From Flavobacteriaceae bacterium (GTDB taxonomy: Bacteria; Bacteroidota; Bacteroidia; Flavobacteriales; Flavobacteriaceae): DNA of 64,000 bases. The first letter of the stretch is position 1. The number at the start of each line of letters is the position of its first letter. The stretch is from NCBI GenBank assembly GCA_016780065.1, contig JADHML010000005.1:1-64000 (forward strand), read 5' to 3'. Positions 9,011 through 19,321 of this stretch are shown piece after piece. Below the pieces are notes generated by a model. It was not told where the DNA came from and made no database searches. It saw nothing but the letters and a program-made list of their open reading frames with translations. The position numbers and the translations under genes are program-made.

Positions 9011-10276
9011 TTGATTCGGGATTTAAAAAAAAACATTCTATTTAACATAATTGGATATACAGGTTTCACGGGTGTACTACGTGTGATTATCGGAGTTGTA
9101 TCTCAAAAAGTAATTGCTGTTTTTTTAGGCGCATCTGGGCTTGCAATCCTTGCGAGTTTTCGAAATTTGATAGAAATTTTAACATCATTTTCATCTGTTG
9201 GTTCTCGCAGTGGAATTATATCCAAAACAGCTTCAGAAAAAAACAGAGGTACTGCTAGAGTCTTTTTAAATTCTGTAGTTTCTCTTTTTTTATGTGCATC
9301 ATTTTTTTTAGGGCTGATTTTGTTATGGAACAAAAAATGGGTTCTAGAGAGTCTTCAACTGGGATTTGAACACATTAAACTAATTCAAGTAATCGTGTTC
9401 ATTGTTCCTTTTATGGCTCTTAGTGTTTTGATGGAAGCTGTTTTAAGTGGGCTTAAGGCATATAAGCCTGTCGCAAATATTCAATTGTTGATTGCTTTTA
9501 TTACAACCATTTTTATGGTTGTTTTGATATACTTTTTTGGACTTTATGGAGCCTTAACAGCATTGGTTTGTCGTCCTGTGTTTAGTTTTTTGTTTTATTT
9601 GGTCTATTTTAAAAAATCGTACGCTTTGGTTTCTTTTTTAAAGAATTATAAACCTGATTTTTCAAAAGTAAAAGACCTACTGCCTTACATTTCAATGACT
9701 TTGATTTCTGCAGGTTTTGTTCAGGTTATTGAAATATGGCTTCGAAACTTAATTTCAAGTGAAATAGATTTAGAATCAGCAGGTTTTTGGACTGCAATGA
9801 ATAATATTTCATCTCATTATTTCACCTTTGTTTCTTTCGTGTTTACACTCTATGTATTGCCTAAATTTTCCGAAAACAATCTCACTTTTAAATTGTATTC
9901 TGAATCTAAATTGATTTTAAAAACACTTTTATCTTTTGTCACACCAGCTTTATGTTTACTTTATTTTTTCAGAACTCCTATCGTTCAATTGTTGTACTCT
10001 AGTGATTTTCTTGAGATAACTCCCTTGTTCAAATGGCAACTTACAGCAGACTGGTTTCGTGTGATTTTTCTTGTGTTTGCCTATTACATTGTCGCAAAGA
10101 GACGTTTGGTAGATTATTTTATCATAGAATTATTTTCTTTTTCGGTTTTTATAGGGCTATCCACTTCTTTAGTCAATCCTTACGGAATTGAAGGTGTTGT
10201 TATGGCAAATGCCATCCGTTATGCAGGATGTTTAATTTTGATTGTATTTTTGTTACGCAAAAAGTTATTCAGCTAA
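9011..10276 (+). CDS. O-antigen translocase (Wzx/WzxE-like polysaccharide flippase)
   Basis: 421 residues, almost entirely hydrophobic with about twelve predicted membrane helices, as in MATE/Wzx flippases that turn undecaprenyl-linked glycans across the inner membrane. The N-terminus (NIIGYTGFTGVLRVIIGVVS, then VIAVFLGASGLAILASFRN) resembles WzxE-type O-antigen translocases. The best start is a TTG at 9011, six bases after the aminotransferase stop; no ATG lies nearby in frame. It is followed directly (TAA then GTG) by the ketoisomerase gene. Strongly A+T-rich. Confidence 0.85.
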   Translation: MIRDLKKNILFNIIGYTGFTGVLRVIIGVVSQKVIAVFLGASGLAILASFRNLIEILTSFSSVGSRSGIISKTASEKNRGTARVFLNSVVSLFLCASFFLGLILLWNKKWVLESLQLGFEHIKLIQVIVFIVPFMALSVLMEAVLSGLKAYKPVANIQLLIAFITTIFMVVLIYFFGLYGALTALVCRPVFSFLFYLVYFKKSYALVSFLKNYKPDFSKVKDLLPYISMTLISAGFVQVIEIWLRNLISSEIDLESAGFWTAMNNISSHYFTFVSFVFTLYVLPKFSENNLTFKLYSESKLILKTLLSFVTPALCLLYFFRTPIVQLLYSSDFLEITPLFKWQLTADWFRVIFLVFAYYIVAKRRLVDYFIIELFSFSVFIGLSTSLVNPYGIEGVVMANAIRYAGCLILIVFLLRKKLFS

Positions 10277-10669
10277 GTGGAGATAAAGTGGATTGACATA
10301 CCAAGTATCAACGACCCAAGAGGCAATCTAGCAGTTTTAGAAAACAGTAAACTCCCTTTTAAAGTCAAAAGAGTCTATTATTTGTATGATGTTCCTAGTG
10401 GTAGTAAACGTGGCGGTCATGCACACAGGAATCTTCTTCAGCTTATAGTTCCTTTAAGTGGAAGTTTTGAGCTCGTGTTAAAAGATGGTAGTGATGAGAA
10501 AATAGCTTTATTAAACAATCCCACAAGAGGAGTATTAATACCAAACATGACATGGCGCGAACTGCGTAACTTTTCCGCCGGTGCAGTTTGTTTGGTTTTA
10601 GCTTCTGATGAATATAAAGAAAGTGATTACATCCGAAAATGGGACGAGTTTGTCAATCTTAGCGCATAG
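10277..10669 (+). CDS. dTDP-4-oxo-6-deoxyglucose 3,4-ketoisomerase (FdtA/QdtA/WxcM-like cupin)
   Basis: 130-residue single-domain cupin. RGGHAHRNLLQLIVPLSGSF carries the catalytic His pair of the FdtA/QdtA family, followed by GVLIPNMTWRELRNFS and LASDEYKESDYIR, which are diagnostic. The enzyme moves the keto group from C4 to C3 of dTDP-4-keto-6-deoxyglucose so that the neighbouring aminotransferase can make a 3-amino sugar. It begins with GTG at 10277, directly after the flippase stop. Its end overlaps the convergent glycosyltransferase gene by 11 bases. RmlA and RmlB, which supply the substrate, are not in the window. Confidence 0.92.
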   Translation: MEIKWIDIPSINDPRGNLAVLENSKLPFKVKRVYYLYDVPSGSKRGGHAHRNLLQLIVPLSGSFELVLKDGSDEKIALLNNPTRGVLIPNMTWRELRNFSAGAVCLVLASDEYKESDYIRKWDEFVNLSA

Positions 10670-11795
10670 TTTTTAACCAAGCATCAATATAGGCCTGAGC
10701 TATTTTATGGGAATCGTGATGTTCTTCAATGAATGCTCTTGCATTTTTTCCGATTCTCTCTAATTCTGATGGGTTATTAATCAAAAAGTTGAGTTTTTTC
10801 ACTAAATATTCAACGTCCGGCAAAGCATTTATGGCAACTTCATCTTCTTTGAGGTTGTAGTAAGAAAGGAATTCTTTTTCAGCGCCCGTAAAAACAACCT
10901 TCCCCATAGCCATAGCCTCCAATGCGTTGTAGCCTTGATCATATCCGTAAACTTGGTCCAATAAAACATCAGCCTTGCTCAACTCTTTTAAATATTTAGA
11001 AAAGGGTAAGTTTTTTGTTGTTTTGATGACAATATTAGGGTGTTTCTTTCTGATTTCTTCCAAAGCACACTCAAAATAATTGATTCCTTTCTTATGATAA
11101 TTTGAAGTATTGATTCCAAGCAAAATCCTAATATTCGAGTTTTTTTTTGGTTTCACCTTATCTAGGATTACAGGGTTGGGGATCATCCCTAGATAATTGT
11201 TCTTTCTTCTTAACGGTAAATGATAGTCTATATCCGAGGCTATGATTCCGGAGGAAATTTGATCAATCCCTTTACTCAATCGTTCAAAGGGCTTTGTTAG
11301 ATATTTAAGAGAGTATGAGTAGGCCGATTTTAGTTTCTTGTCTTTTAAATAAGGGGTCATAATGGAATACTTTAAGTTAGTTGAGTTGAAATAGTAACTC
11401 ACCGAATTAAAATCTTCACCACAACACAATAAAAAAAGACCTCCATTTTGTTTTTTTAGTTGCTTTATTTGACGAAGTTCTATCCAAGGAACGCCTCCAA
11501 TTGCATGTTCGTTGATCAATTGAACCACATCGAAACCTCTAAGTTTTGGAATTATCATTTGAAAACGGAGACTCTTCGAAAAAAAACTAAATGGGTGGCC
11601 AAAGATATTTTTGAAAATATTTTTCAAAAAATATGGCATGTGTGATCTGAGTGTGTTTTTTAATTGAATGTCTGATGAATACTCCTTAAAACCGTCTCCT
11701 GTAGATACTAGAGTTACTTCATGGCCGAGTTCGATCAACCCCTTTTTTAGACTGTTGTGTAGATTGCTGTATTCACCGACAAGTAGAATTTTCAT
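10659..11795 (-). CDS. Glycosyltransferase (GT-B fold, family 4-like)
   Basis: 378 residues. The N-terminus MKILLVGEYSNLHNSLKKG and the C-terminal part LDQVYGYDQGYNALEAMAMGKVVFTG followed by LEEI-type helices fit the GT-B glycosyltransferase family 4/1 layout: the acidic/Gly-rich donor-binding segment is replaced by YNALEAMAMGK. Last gene of a - strand run (ftsE, two GT2 genes, this). The preceding stop codon (TAG) abuts its ATG with no gap. Acceptor and donor unknown. A+T-rich relative to the flanking housekeeping genes. Confidence 0.82.
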   Translation of the reverse strand: MKILLVGEYSNLHNSLKKGLIELGHEVTLVSTGDGFKEYSSDIQLKNTLRSHMPYFLKNIFKNIFGHPFSFFSKSLRFQMIIPKLRGFDVVQLINEHAIGGVPWIELRQIKQLKKQNGGLFLLCCGEDFNSVSYYFNSTNLKYSIMTPYLKDKKLKSAYSYSLKYLTKPFERLSKGIDQISSGIIASDIDYHLPLRRKNNYLGMIPNPVILDKVKPKKNSNIRILLGINTSNYHKKGINYFECALEEIRKKHPNIVIKTTKNLPFSKYLKELSKADVLLDQVYGYDQGYNALEAMAMGKVVFTGAEKEFLSYYNLKEDEVAINALPDVEYLVKKLNFLINNPSELERIGKNARAFIEEHHDSHKIAQAYIDAWLKTMR

Positions 11796-12728
11796 CTAGT
11801 AGGAAGTTAGATTTAACCCAAGTTTTTTTAACATTACAAGTTTGACCTTTAAAATAAATAAATACAATGGTTGTGGTGAATAAATCATGACAATTTTTAA
11901 AATACTTAGCTTTTTGAAAACAAGCTTTTTTCGGTATTGATTCACCGCGTTATAATCCCCCTCATTCTTTTTTCGCCTGCAAAAACAATACAAATAAAAA
12001 TGAATAAAATTATCTAGTGATTGGGTTTTATTGCAATATTTTTCTATATCAGGATAACATTTGTCTAATGTTGAACTGTTGGATAGGCTTCCTGTCACAA
12101 TTTTTTTTGTAACTAGGGGGGTGTCTATATACACCAAAGAATATTTGCTAAAACATCTGATGTAAAAGTCTATATCCTCAGCAAATGTAATTTTTGAATT
12201 GTATAAACCAATCTTTGAAAACACATCTTTGTGCATTGTTAAAGAACTTTGGGTTATGATTAGTTTACTTAGATTCATTGAAAAAAAATCATCAATTATT
12301 GAAATGTTTTTTCTCGCACTGGTTATCAATTTATTTCTTTTGAAAAAAGTCTTTCCATTATAATCTTCTTGGTAGGATGTGCCGAAAATTTGTTCGGATG
12401 GATGTTGAATTATAAGCAATTTTATATTTGTTAAGTAATCGCTTTGCCAATAATCATCAGCATCCAAAAAAGCGATGTATGGATTTTTTGCCTCTTTAAT
12501 GCCGCTGTTTCTTGCAGCAGAAAGACCTTTGTTTTTATCATGACAAATAATATTTATATCATGATTGTTTAATGATCTTACAAGCTGTAAACTTTTGTCT
12601 GTTGACCCGTCATCCACTATAATGATTTCATAGTGAGGATATTCCTGAGAAAATACACTAGAAAGGGTGTCTAGGATATAATTTTCTTTATTGTAGAGCG
12701 GTATGACAATACTAAATGCTGGATTCAT
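11796..12728 (-). CDS. Glycosyltransferase family 2
   Basis: 310 residues from the ATG at 12726-12728 (MNPAFSIVIPLYNKE). The GT-A features are clear: IVIPLYNKENYILDTLSSVF, IIIVDDGSTDKS and LDADDYW, the DxD-type metal site. The start overlaps the stop of the preceding gene (ATGA, 12725-12728). A longer in-frame start at 12752 would add eight residues and is less likely because the overlap is the usual coupling arrangement. Likely adds a sugar to a lipid-linked glycan at the inner membrane. Confidence 0.88.
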   Translation of the reverse strand: MNPAFSIVIPLYNKENYILDTLSSVFSQEYPHYEIIIVDDGSTDKSLQLVRSLNNHDINIICHDKNKGLSAARNSGIKEAKNPYIAFLDADDYWQSDYLTNIKLLIIQHPSEQIFGTSYQEDYNGKTFFKRNKLITSARKNISIIDDFFSMNLSKLIITQSSLTMHKDVFSKIGLYNSKITFAEDIDFYIRCFSKYSLVYIDTPLVTKKIVTGSLSNSSTLDKCYPDIEKYCNKTQSLDNFIHFYLYCFCRRKKNEGDYNAVNQYRKKLVFKKLSILKIVMIYSPQPLYLFILKVKLVMLKKLGLNLTSY

Positions 12729-13609
12729 TTTAAAGGATTTTTTATAAACCAATACAATCTATAAAAATCAAATAAAAATAATGGAGCACTCCCTGTGAAA
12801 AGTAATTTTTCAATCGGTTTGATTATAAGCTTGCTCATTGCTTTAAAAAAACCTAACAATTTAAACCTTTGCAACCATTGGAGTGTTTTGACCAATTGAC
12901 TTTGATCTTTTGTTATAAGACTCTTTTGGTACAACCAATATATTGTCTTTGCGCCTTCTTTGCTTTTTTCAAGAAAGATCTTATTGTTTTCCAAACCGTT
13001 ATGATAAACCTCATTATCAATATGTGATGGCACAACTGCAAGGCTTTGGAGTTGTGCTGAAAACAAGGGATCCAATCCATACCTATTTTGAAGCAGAGTG
13101 TTTGCTTCCAAAAACAATGATTTTTTGATTAACATATTTCCTGAGAGCACATTTTTGTAAGGATTTTCAACACGCTTGGAAGCAGATATTTCTTCTCTAT
13201 TTTTTCCATATCTATAACGTAACAATCCCTTTGGTTGATTTAGATTTTTGTAAGCATATCCCCCAAAAACAACCTCTCTTTCAGCAGGTTCTTCCATGCA
13301 TAAAAGGTAGTTTTTTATAAATTGATCACTTTTAGGGATCATGTCAGCATCCACAAAAAGAAGCCAATCATAAATTGCGTCACTAGCAAGTTTTTGCCTT
13401 GTGGCAGTTCTACCAATATTGGTTGAAGACTTTTTAAAAACCACATTTGATAAAGAATCAATTTCATTGTTTTCTTCCTCATAAAGGGTTGAACCATCAT
13501 CATAACATAGAACTTCAAAGTCAACACCCTCTTTTTTAAATTGGTTTACAATTTCTTTTGATAATGGTAAGGCATTGTAATTATAAACAGGGATTAAAAC
13601 AGAAAGCAT
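12725..13609 (-). CDS. Glycosyltransferase family 2
   Basis: 294 residues from the ATG at 13607-13609 (MLSVLIPVYNYNALPLSKEI), ten bases after the ftsE stop. GT-A motifs: VLCYDDGSTLYEEEN, LLFVDADMIP, and FGGYAYKN later. A longer in-frame start at 13660 would run into ftsE and is not favoured. Hydrophobic aromatic residues near the C-terminus (FLFDFYRLYWFIKN) suggest membrane contact. Second gene in the ftsE-GT run. Confidence 0.87.
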   Translation of the reverse strand: MLSVLIPVYNYNALPLSKEIVNQFKKEGVDFEVLCYDDGSTLYEEENNEIDSLSNVVFKKSSTNIGRTATRQKLASDAIYDWLLFVDADMIPKSDQFIKNYLLCMEEPAEREVVFGGYAYKNLNQPKGLLRYRYGKNREEISASKRVENPYKNVLSGNMLIKKSLFLEANTLLQNRYGLDPLFSAQLQSLAVVPSHIDNEVYHNGLENNKIFLEKSKEGAKTIYWLYQKSLITKDQSQLVKTLQWLQRFKLLGFFKAMSKLIIKPIEKLLFTGSAPLFLFDFYRLYWFIKNPLK

Positions 13610-13619
13610 GATTAAAAAA

Positions 13620-14300
13620 CTATGAATTTTTCTTGATCTCAGATAGTTTCCCTTCTTCACATTTATAAGTCGTGTTAGGGTATTTCGAGATCAGGTTATA
13701 GTCGTGAGTGGCCATAAGGATGGTCGTGCCCTTTTGGTTAATATTGCGCAGTAACTCCATGACCTCCAAACTCGTGATGGGGTCTAGGTTGCCGGTGGGT
13801 TCATCAGCCAGTATAATCTCTGGGTCATTCAACAATGCACGAGCAATCGCAATGCGCTGTTGTTCTCCTCCAGAAAGTGCATTTGGAAATTGCTTTCTTC
13901 GATCTTTAAGGCCCACCAAATCCAGTACAGCATCAATTTTGTCATTTCGCTCTTGCGTGTTTTTCCACCCAGTAGCTCGTAACACAAAGTCAAGGTTGCG
14001 CTCAATGCTTCGATCAGGAAGTAATTGAAAATCTTGAAAGACCACCCCTATTTTTCGGCGTAAATCCGGAATTTTCCGATCTTTAAGTTTGGCCAAATCA
14101 AAACCCGCTATAGATCCTTCCCCTTGTTGTAGCTTCAGATCGCCGTACAAGGTCTTCAGTAAACTGCTTTTTCCGCTTCCAGTGCGACCAATAAGGTACA
14201 CAAAGGAACCTTGTAAAATGCCAAAGCTAAGATCAGATAGCACAGCTTTTTTGTACTGATTTATGGTGGCATTCTTAAATAAAATGATGGCTTCTTTCAT
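13620..14300 (-). CDS. ftsE: Cell division ATP-binding protein FtsE
   Basis: ATPase half of the FtsEX complex, which controls peptidoglycan hydrolases at the septum. 226 residues with Walker A GRTGSGKSS, Q-loop VVFQDFQLLPDRS, signature LSGGEQQR, Walker B IILADEPTGNLD and H-loop ATHD; length and the LLPDRS segment fit FtsE. The membrane partner ftsX is not adjacent. Instead three glycosyltransferase genes follow on the same strand. The upstream 180 bases are very A+T-rich and are shared with divergent asnB. Confidence 0.92.
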   Translation of the reverse strand: MKEAIILFKNATINQYKKAVLSDLSFGILQGSFVYLIGRTGSGKSSLLKTLYGDLKLQQGEGSIAGFDLAKLKDRKIPDLRRKIGVVFQDFQLLPDRSIERNLDFVLRATGWKNTQERNDKIDAVLDLVGLKDRRKQFPNALSGGEQQRIAIARALLNDPEIILADEPTGNLDPITSLEVMELLRNINQKGTTILMATHDYNLISKYPNTTYKCEEGKLSEIKKNS

Positions 14301-14457
14301 GTTTAGACCCTAAAAATAACAAGTCTTAAAGAAACAAAATAAAACTTTTTTAATTTAAATGATTTATTTAGATTTAATATTTTAATCATATTGTATAAAA
14401 TACTTTATATCTTATATTATTTCAATGATTATGCATATATATTCTAAACCATAAACA

Positions 14458-14465
14458 TATATTTG
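14458..14465 (+). promoter_or_regulatory. Possible asnB promoter -7 box
   Basis: TATATTTG matches TAnnTTTG and lies 15 bases before the asnB start. No TTG is seen at the expected upstream spacing. Confidence 0.42.
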
Positions 14466-14480
14466 CTAAAAATTATTACA

Positions 14481-16148
14481 ATGTGTGGAATTGTTTGTGC
14501 ATTTAACGAAAAAGAGGACATCAAAGAGTTGAGATCTCAACTGTTGGAAATGTCTAAACGCATCCGTCACCGTGGACCCGACTGGAGCGGAATACATGTT
14601 TCTGACCACGCTGTGCTGGCTCATGAAAGACTCGCCATCGTTGATCCTGCTTCAGGAAAGCAACCTCTGTTTAGCAAAGATGGTCAACTGATTTTAGCCG
14701 CCAATGGTGAAATTTACAACCACCGTGAACTACGCCAACAGACGCCCAGCTATCCCTATCAAACAGGATCTGACTGTGAGGTTATTTTGGCTCTTTACAG
14801 TGAGAAAGGGGTCGATTTTATGGATGACCTCAATGGTATTTTTGGCTTTGTTTTATATGACCAAGCAAACAATCGTTTAATAGCCGCTAGAGACCACATG
14901 GGAATCATTCCACTTTACATGGGTTGGGACTTTGAGGGAACCCTATACGTGGCTTCTGAGTTAAAAGCACTTGAGGGTTTTTGCAACAAAATTGAAGTAT
15001 TCCCTCCAGGGCATTTTTATGACAGCCAAAAAGGAGAGCTAGAGTTATGGTACAAGCGTGACTGGCGTTCTTACGAAACAGTTAAAGACAATCCAACTAG
15101 TATTGATGATTTGGGACAGGCGTTAGAAGATGCCGTTCATCGTCAATTGATGAGCGATGTTCCTTATGGAGTGTTACTGTCGGGTGGTCTTGATTCTTCG
15201 ATCACTTCTGCCTTGGCTAAAAAATTTGCCAAAAACCGCATTGAGTCCGATGATCAAAATGAAGCTTGGTGGCCGCAATTACATTCTTTTTCTATTGGCC
15301 TTGATGGTTCACCAGATCTGGCTGCTGCCCAAAAAGTGGCAGATCATATCGGCACGGTTCACCACGAGGTTACATTTACCATTCAAGAGGGTTTAGATGC
15401 AATTCGTGATGTGATATATCACCTAGAAACCTATGACATCACCACCGTTCGTGCATCTACGCCTATGTATTTGTTGGCTCGTGTGATTAAGTCAATGGGC
15501 ATCAAAATGGTGTTATCGGGAGAAGGAGCAGATGAGGTCTTTGGTGGTTATTTGTATTTCCACAAGGCACCCAATGCGCAAGAATTTCATGAAGAGACCG
15601 TTAGAAAACTCGACAAACTTTATCAGTACGATTGTTTGCGTGCCAATAAATCCTTGGCAGCATGGGGTATAGAGGGTCGTGTGCCTTTTCTCGATAAAGA
15701 GTTTTTGGATGTCGCTATGCGCATCAATCCTACTGACAAGATGATCACGGAAGATCGAATGGAAAAATGGGTCGTCCGTAAGGCTTTTGAAGATTACCTT
15801 CCTGAGAGTGTTGCTTGGCGACAAAAAGAGCAGTTTAGCGATGGTGTTGGATATAACTGGATTGACACTCTCAAAGAGGTGGTTAACAGAGAAGTAACTG
15901 ATACACAGATGGAAACAGCTCAGCATCGTTTTCCTGTTCAAACGCCACGAACGAAAGAAGAGTACTTTTATCGAAGTATTTTTGAAGAACATTTTCCTTC
16001 GGACACAGCTGCTTTGACAGTTCCTTCCGTGCCTTCTGTGGCGTGCAGTACACCAACTGCGCTTGCATGGGACGCTTCTTTCCAGAACATGAACGAGCCC
16101 TCCGGAAGAGCTATTGGTCAGGTGCATCTTGACGCCTATAAGGAATAA
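14481..16148 (+). CDS. asnB: Asparagine synthase B (glutamine-hydrolysing)
   Basis: Makes asparagine from aspartate using glutamine and ATP. The start is fixed at the ATG at 14481, because the second residue (MCGIVCAF) must be the N-terminal nucleophile Cys of the class II glutamine amidotransferase domain; an upstream in-frame start would bury it. The glutaminase domain (RHRGPDWSG, NGEIYNH) is followed by the synthetase domain with the pyrophosphatase loop LLSGGLDSS and GEGADEVFGGYLYFHKAP. 555 residues, normal for bacterial AsnB. Single-gene unit, divergent from ftsE. Confidence 0.97.
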   Translation: MCGIVCAFNEKEDIKELRSQLLEMSKRIRHRGPDWSGIHVSDHAVLAHERLAIVDPASGKQPLFSKDGQLILAANGEIYNHRELRQQTPSYPYQTGSDCEVILALYSEKGVDFMDDLNGIFGFVLYDQANNRLIAARDHMGIIPLYMGWDFEGTLYVASELKALEGFCNKIEVFPPGHFYDSQKGELELWYKRDWRSYETVKDNPTSIDDLGQALEDAVHRQLMSDVPYGVLLSGGLDSSITSALAKKFAKNRIESDDQNEAWWPQLHSFSIGLDGSPDLAAAQKVADHIGTVHHEVTFTIQEGLDAIRDVIYHLETYDITTVRASTPMYLLARVIKSMGIKMVLSGEGADEVFGGYLYFHKAPNAQEFHEETVRKLDKLYQYDCLRANKSLAAWGIEGRVPFLDKEFLDVAMRINPTDKMITEDRMEKWVVRKAFEDYLPESVAWRQKEQFSDGVGYNWIDTLKEVVNREVTDTQMETAQHRFPVQTPRTKEEYFYRSIFEEHFPSDTAALTVPSVPSVACSTPTALAWDASFQNMNEPSGRAIGQVHLDAYKE

Positions 16149-16249
16149 TCGGTTTTACTCTTTTAAAATCTCTTTATTTTCCACAATAAATGTTGATAAC
16201 TTAGCCTTATTACGGCTTTTATTTTCAGTCCTAATCCTCTAGATATGGG

Positions 16250-16257
16250 TATATTTG
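16250..16257 (+). promoter_or_regulatory. Possible gyrB promoter -7 box
   Basis: TATATTTG matches TAnnTTTG, 36 bases before the gyrB ATG. The -33 TTG is not evident at standard spacing. Confidence 0.45.
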
Positions 16258-16290
16258 GTAGAATGTGATTTTGCTAAAAAAACAAACTAA

Positions 16291-18234
<1,944 letters not shown>

Positions 18235-18297
18235 CATCAAGTTGGTTTTTCATGATAAATCCGTACAAACTATTTTTTAAAATTTAATAACATTAAA

Positions 18298-19236
18298 ATG
18301 AAAGTCACTATCATTGGCGCCGGTAACGTAGGTGCTACATGTGCCGACGCCATAGCATTTCAGCGTATGGCTAGCGAAGTTGTTTTACTAGACATCAAAG
18401 AAGGTTTTGCGGAAGGTAAAGCTCTAGATATGATGCAAACGGCCACGACACTCGGTTTTAACACACGTATTGTTGGAACTACTGGAGATTATAGCAAAAC
18501 CGCCAACAGCGACGTGGTGGTTATTACTTCAGGTATCCCTAGAAAACCGGGAATGACCCGAGAAGAACTAATAGGAATCAATGCTGGTATCGTAAAAAGT
18601 GTAGCCGATCAAGTGCTAGAGCACTCTCCAGATGCTGTGATTGTCGTGGTTTCTAACCCTATGGACACCATGACCTATTTAACACTTAAAGCCACAGGAT
18701 TGCCAAAAAACCGCATCATTGGAATGGGAGGTGCTTTGGACAGCAGTCGCTTTAAAACCTACTTATCTCTAGCCTTAGAAAAGCCTGCCAACGACATACA
18801 TGGAATGGTTATTGGTGGACACGGAGACACAACCATGATTCCGCTAACTCGCTTGGCGTCTTATAACGGATTGCCTGTAAGTCAAATTTTGTCCAAAGCC
18901 CAACTCGATCAAGTGGCTGCAGATACCATGGTCGGAGGAGCCACATTGACAAAACTCTTGGGTACATCCGCTTGGTATGCTCCTGGTGCTTCTGTTGCTT
19001 ATTTGGTAGATAGCATTTTAAATGATCAAAAAAGAATCATTCCTTGTTCTGTGATGCTTGAAGGAGAATATGGACAATCTGACATTTGCATAGGTGTACC
19101 CACTATCATCGGTAAATCTGGCTGGGAAAGTATTGTAGATTTGGAGCTGAATGAAGAAGAACAAAAGAAGTTTAACCAAAGTGCTGATGCCGTGCGTAAT
19201 ATGAACGGAGCACTCTCTCAAGTTTTGGGCGGATAA
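18298..19236 (+). CDS. mdh: Malate dehydrogenase
   Basis: NAD-dependent oxidation of malate to oxaloacetate in the citric acid cycle. 312 residues, of the LDH-like MDH type found in Bacteroidota. Rossmann motif IGAGNVGATCAD, substrate Arg in GIPRKPGMTREEL, NPMDTMTYL, DSSRFKTYLS and the catalytic His in GGHGDTTMIP. An Arg rather than Gln in the active-site loop (RKPGMTR) supports malate over lactate. Sits between gyrB and secDF with its own 63-base leader. Confidence 0.96.
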   Translation: MKVTIIGAGNVGATCADAIAFQRMASEVVLLDIKEGFAEGKALDMMQTATTLGFNTRIVGTTGDYSKTANSDVVVITSGIPRKPGMTREELIGINAGIVKSVADQVLEHSPDAVIVVVSNPMDTMTYLTLKATGLPKNRIIGMGGALDSSRFKTYLSLALEKPANDIHGMVIGGHGDTTMIPLTRLASYNGLPVSQILSKAQLDQVAADTMVGGATLTKLLGTSAWYAPGASVAYLVDSILNDQKRIIPCSVMLEGEYGQSDICIGVPTIIGKSGWESIVDLELNEEEQKKFNQSADAVRNMNGALSQVLGG

Positions 19237-19284
19237 GTAAAAGGTGTTTGACCTAGGCATTCAAAAAGAATCCTTAGGAAACCC

Positions 19285-19292
19285 TATATTTG
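19285..19292 (+). promoter_or_regulatory. Possible secDF promoter -7 box
   Basis: TATATTTG matches TAnnTTTG, 29 bases before the secDF ATG. A -33 TTG at 20-base spacing is not present. Confidence 0.42.
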
Positions 19293-19321
19293 CCTGCCTT
19301 TAATAAATTAAAACAAACATC

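Noticed and set aside
15513-16127. A 204-codon open frame on the - strand inside asnB
   Set aside because: It lies opposite well-conserved asnB codons and has no recognisable domains or signal; it is a mirror of the real gene.
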